NCBI GenBank assembly: GCA_020630575.1
Contig: JAHDBD010000013.1
Span: 62,001 to 126,000 of the forward strand
Source of the DNA: Bernardetia sp.
GTDB lineage: Bacteria; Bacteroidota; Bacteroidia; Cytophagales; Bernardetiaceae
Direction: 5' to 3'
DNA: 64,000 nt
Below the pieces are notes generated by a model that was given only the letters and a program-made list of their open reading frames with translations, was not told the origin of the DNA and ran no database searches. The position numbers and the translations under genes are program-made. This document shows positions 62,835 through 64,000 of this stretch, in pieces. The first letter of the stretch is position 1; every line of letters begins with the position of its first letter.

Positions 62835-63842
62835 CTACTTCTGCCTTTCCTGTATTTGCATCAAAAACTGTTTCAAAAATTGTTTTTGATTTTCATGTCT
62901 GACAGAAAGATTTTCTAAAGTTTGATAAGCCTTCTCAAAATATTCATTCATTTTATCTTCTGTGAACGTTCTTATATTCAGATTGTTATAAATTTGAGTA
63001 ACTGATTTTACTTTTTCGGCTTCATCAAAATCTGTTTTATTAATCCAATTTTGAAGGTCGTTCTTTCCAGCTTCTTTTTCTTTTTGTAAAGCCGTTAGCA
63101 TCAAATAAGTTTTTTTATTTTCTGTAATGTCTCCTCCTACTCGTTTTCCAAATGTTTTTGGGTCTGCATAGACATCCAAAATATCGTCGTGAAGTTGAAA
63201 ACCAATTCCTGCCGAAATGCCTACTTCTCTAAGTTGCTGTGCTTCAAAAGGTTTTGCACCTCCCAAAATTGCTCCTAATTCAAGAGAAAAACCTAACAAA
63301 ACGGCTGTTTTTAGTTTTATCATTTCTAAATACTCTTCTATCTCTACGTCATTACGACTTTCAAATTCCATATCAAATTGCTGTCCTTCACAAACTCCAA
63401 TCGCACACGCATTGAAAAGCTGCAAAACAGAATGAAATTTATCAGAAGGAATAGACTCTCCAAACCATTGATAGGTTTTGATTAGCATCAAATCGCCTGA
63501 CAAAAGAGCTGTGTTTTCATTCCATTTTTCGTGCGCTGTGGGTTGTCCTCTACGAATTGGAGCATTGTCCATAATGTCATCATGTAATAACGTGAAATTA
63601 TGAAAAACCTCTGTTACAATCGCAGGTGCAACGGCATTTTTCCATTCCGAGTCATACAAAGAATATCCCAAAAGAACGAGCAAAGGACGCATTCTTTTTC
63701 CACCCAATGACATAATATATTCGATAGGTGCGTACAAATCGGCTGGTTTGCCTTCTGTGTTTAGGTTTTTGATATGAGTTTCAAGAGCTTTTTGAGCTTC
63801 TTGTAGTGAGAATGTAGGATTGATAGTAGTTTCTTGTGGCAT
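62835..63842 (-). CDS. Polyprenyl (trans-isoprenyl) diphosphate synthase
   Basis: 335 residues. First Asp-rich motif FTLLHDDIMDNAPIRRG (DDxxD without the two-residue insertion of typical bacterial FPP/GGPP synthases) with Phe five residues before it; second motif GFQLHDDILDVYAD; GGKRMRPLLVLLGY near the N-terminus. It condenses allylic diphosphates with IPP. The FARM form (Phe at -5, no insertion) resembles the archaeal-type short-chain GGPP synthase pattern; the actual chain length is not determined. It has a good promoter. Confidence 0.88.
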   Translation of the reverse strand: MPQETTINPTFSLQEAQKALETHIKNLNTEGKPADLYAPIEYIMSLGGKRMRPLLVLLGYSLYDSEWKNAVAPAIVTEVFHNFTLLHDDIMDNAPIRRGQPTAHEKWNENTALLSGDLMLIKTYQWFGESIPSDKFHSVLQLFNACAIGVCEGQQFDMEFESRNDVEIEEYLEMIKLKTAVLLGFSLELGAILGGAKPFEAQQLREVGISAGIGFQLHDDILDVYADPKTFGKRVGGDITENKKTYLMLTALQKEKEAGKNDLQNWINKTDFDEAEKVKSVTQIYNNLNIRTFTEDKMNEYFEKAYQTLENLSVRHENQKQFLKQFLMQIQERQK

Positions 63843-63913
63843 AAATGGTAATTTATTTTGTTGTCAGTGTCGCTACTCTAAAACATCAACAACAGAGGAG
63901 AGTTTTTAATAAC

Positions 63914-63921
63914 CAAATATA
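63914..63921 (-). promoter_or_regulatory. Promoter of the polyprenyl synthase gene
   Basis: Minus-strand TATATTTG (63914-63921) with TTG at 63943-63945, spacing 21 bases: canonical form, 72 bases upstream of the start. A degenerate repeat resembling family A lies between it and the start codon (63860-63895). Confidence 0.55.
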
Positions 63922-64000
63922 GATAAGTAAATTTGAGTTTCCCAATTTTGTAATTATAGACACAAAAAAATAGTATAGAATTTCAAAATAATTGAAATTC

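Noticed and set aside
1-64000. Insertion sequence, prophage or integrated element
   Set aside because: No transposase, integrase, phage structural gene or tRNA-associated direct repeat was found; both tRNA genes are intact with unrelated flanks.

Overview
The window is AT-rich (roughly one third G+C) bacterial chromosome from a member of the Bacteroidota, most likely Cytophagales of the Bernardetia/Flexibacter type. The evidence is: a secreted metalloprotease with a type IX secretion sorting domain, an alpha-2-macroglobulin/CarboxypepD_reg fusion, DUF3276, DUF3467 and DUF4290 proteins, -7 promoter boxes of the TAnnTTTG form, almost no Shine-Dalgarno signal, and many small palindromic intergenic repeats. 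The genus is an inference. I see no transposase, integrase, phage gene or CRISPR array.

Layout. 1-6.3 kb: an alpha-2-macroglobulin-like protein cut by the window edge, a polytopic membrane protein and a DUF3467 protein. 6.7-10.7 kb: an AraC-type regulator, a coiled-coil lipoprotein, an AhpD-like protein, a DUF1697 protein and a small membrane protein. 10.7-15.5 kb: an outer-membrane barrel behind a 987-residue TPR protein. 15.8-20.6 kb: Maf, YjdM, an orphan VapC fused end-to-end with a lipoprotein gene, and an M49 dipeptidyl peptidase lipoprotein. 20.9-26.4 kb: the most unusual locus, a tandem array of four cassettes, each with a promoter, a ~162-residue lipoprotein and the start of a secreted M43-type metalloprotease. 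Only the last cassette carries a full-length protease; the other three stop just after the propeptide. 26.5-30.4 kb: DUF3276, DUF4290 (TTG start) and an ABC exporter with degenerate ATPase motifs. 30.6-37.3 kb: a 1314-residue propeller/GAF/SpoIIE phosphatase sensor, TauE/SafE, a Crp/Fnr regulator and CtlX.

37.4-45 kb is a heavy-metal efflux operon: a His-rich small protein, a CusA/CzcA RND pump, a TolC-type channel, a His-rich lipoprotein adaptor, and a convergent CDF transporter. 45-53 kb: an LpxL-type acyltransferase with a lipoprotein, a DJ-1/PfpI protein, RimO, tRNA-Cys, an acyl-CoA ligase, an MFS-like protein and tRNA-Ser. 53.6-56.3 kb is an ExbB - membrane protein - ExbD - ExbD operon that would energise outer-membrane processes. 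56.7-64 kb: DUF2147, an outer-membrane barrel, a solitary NuoH, a lipoprotein, GatA, TatA and a polyprenyl diphosphate synthase.

A second layer is a set of at least six small palindromic repeat families scattered between genes. One unit lies inside the tauE-like reading frame, and others supply spurious start codons in front of cusA, the adaptor gene and gatA. Starts given here have been moved inward where this is likely.
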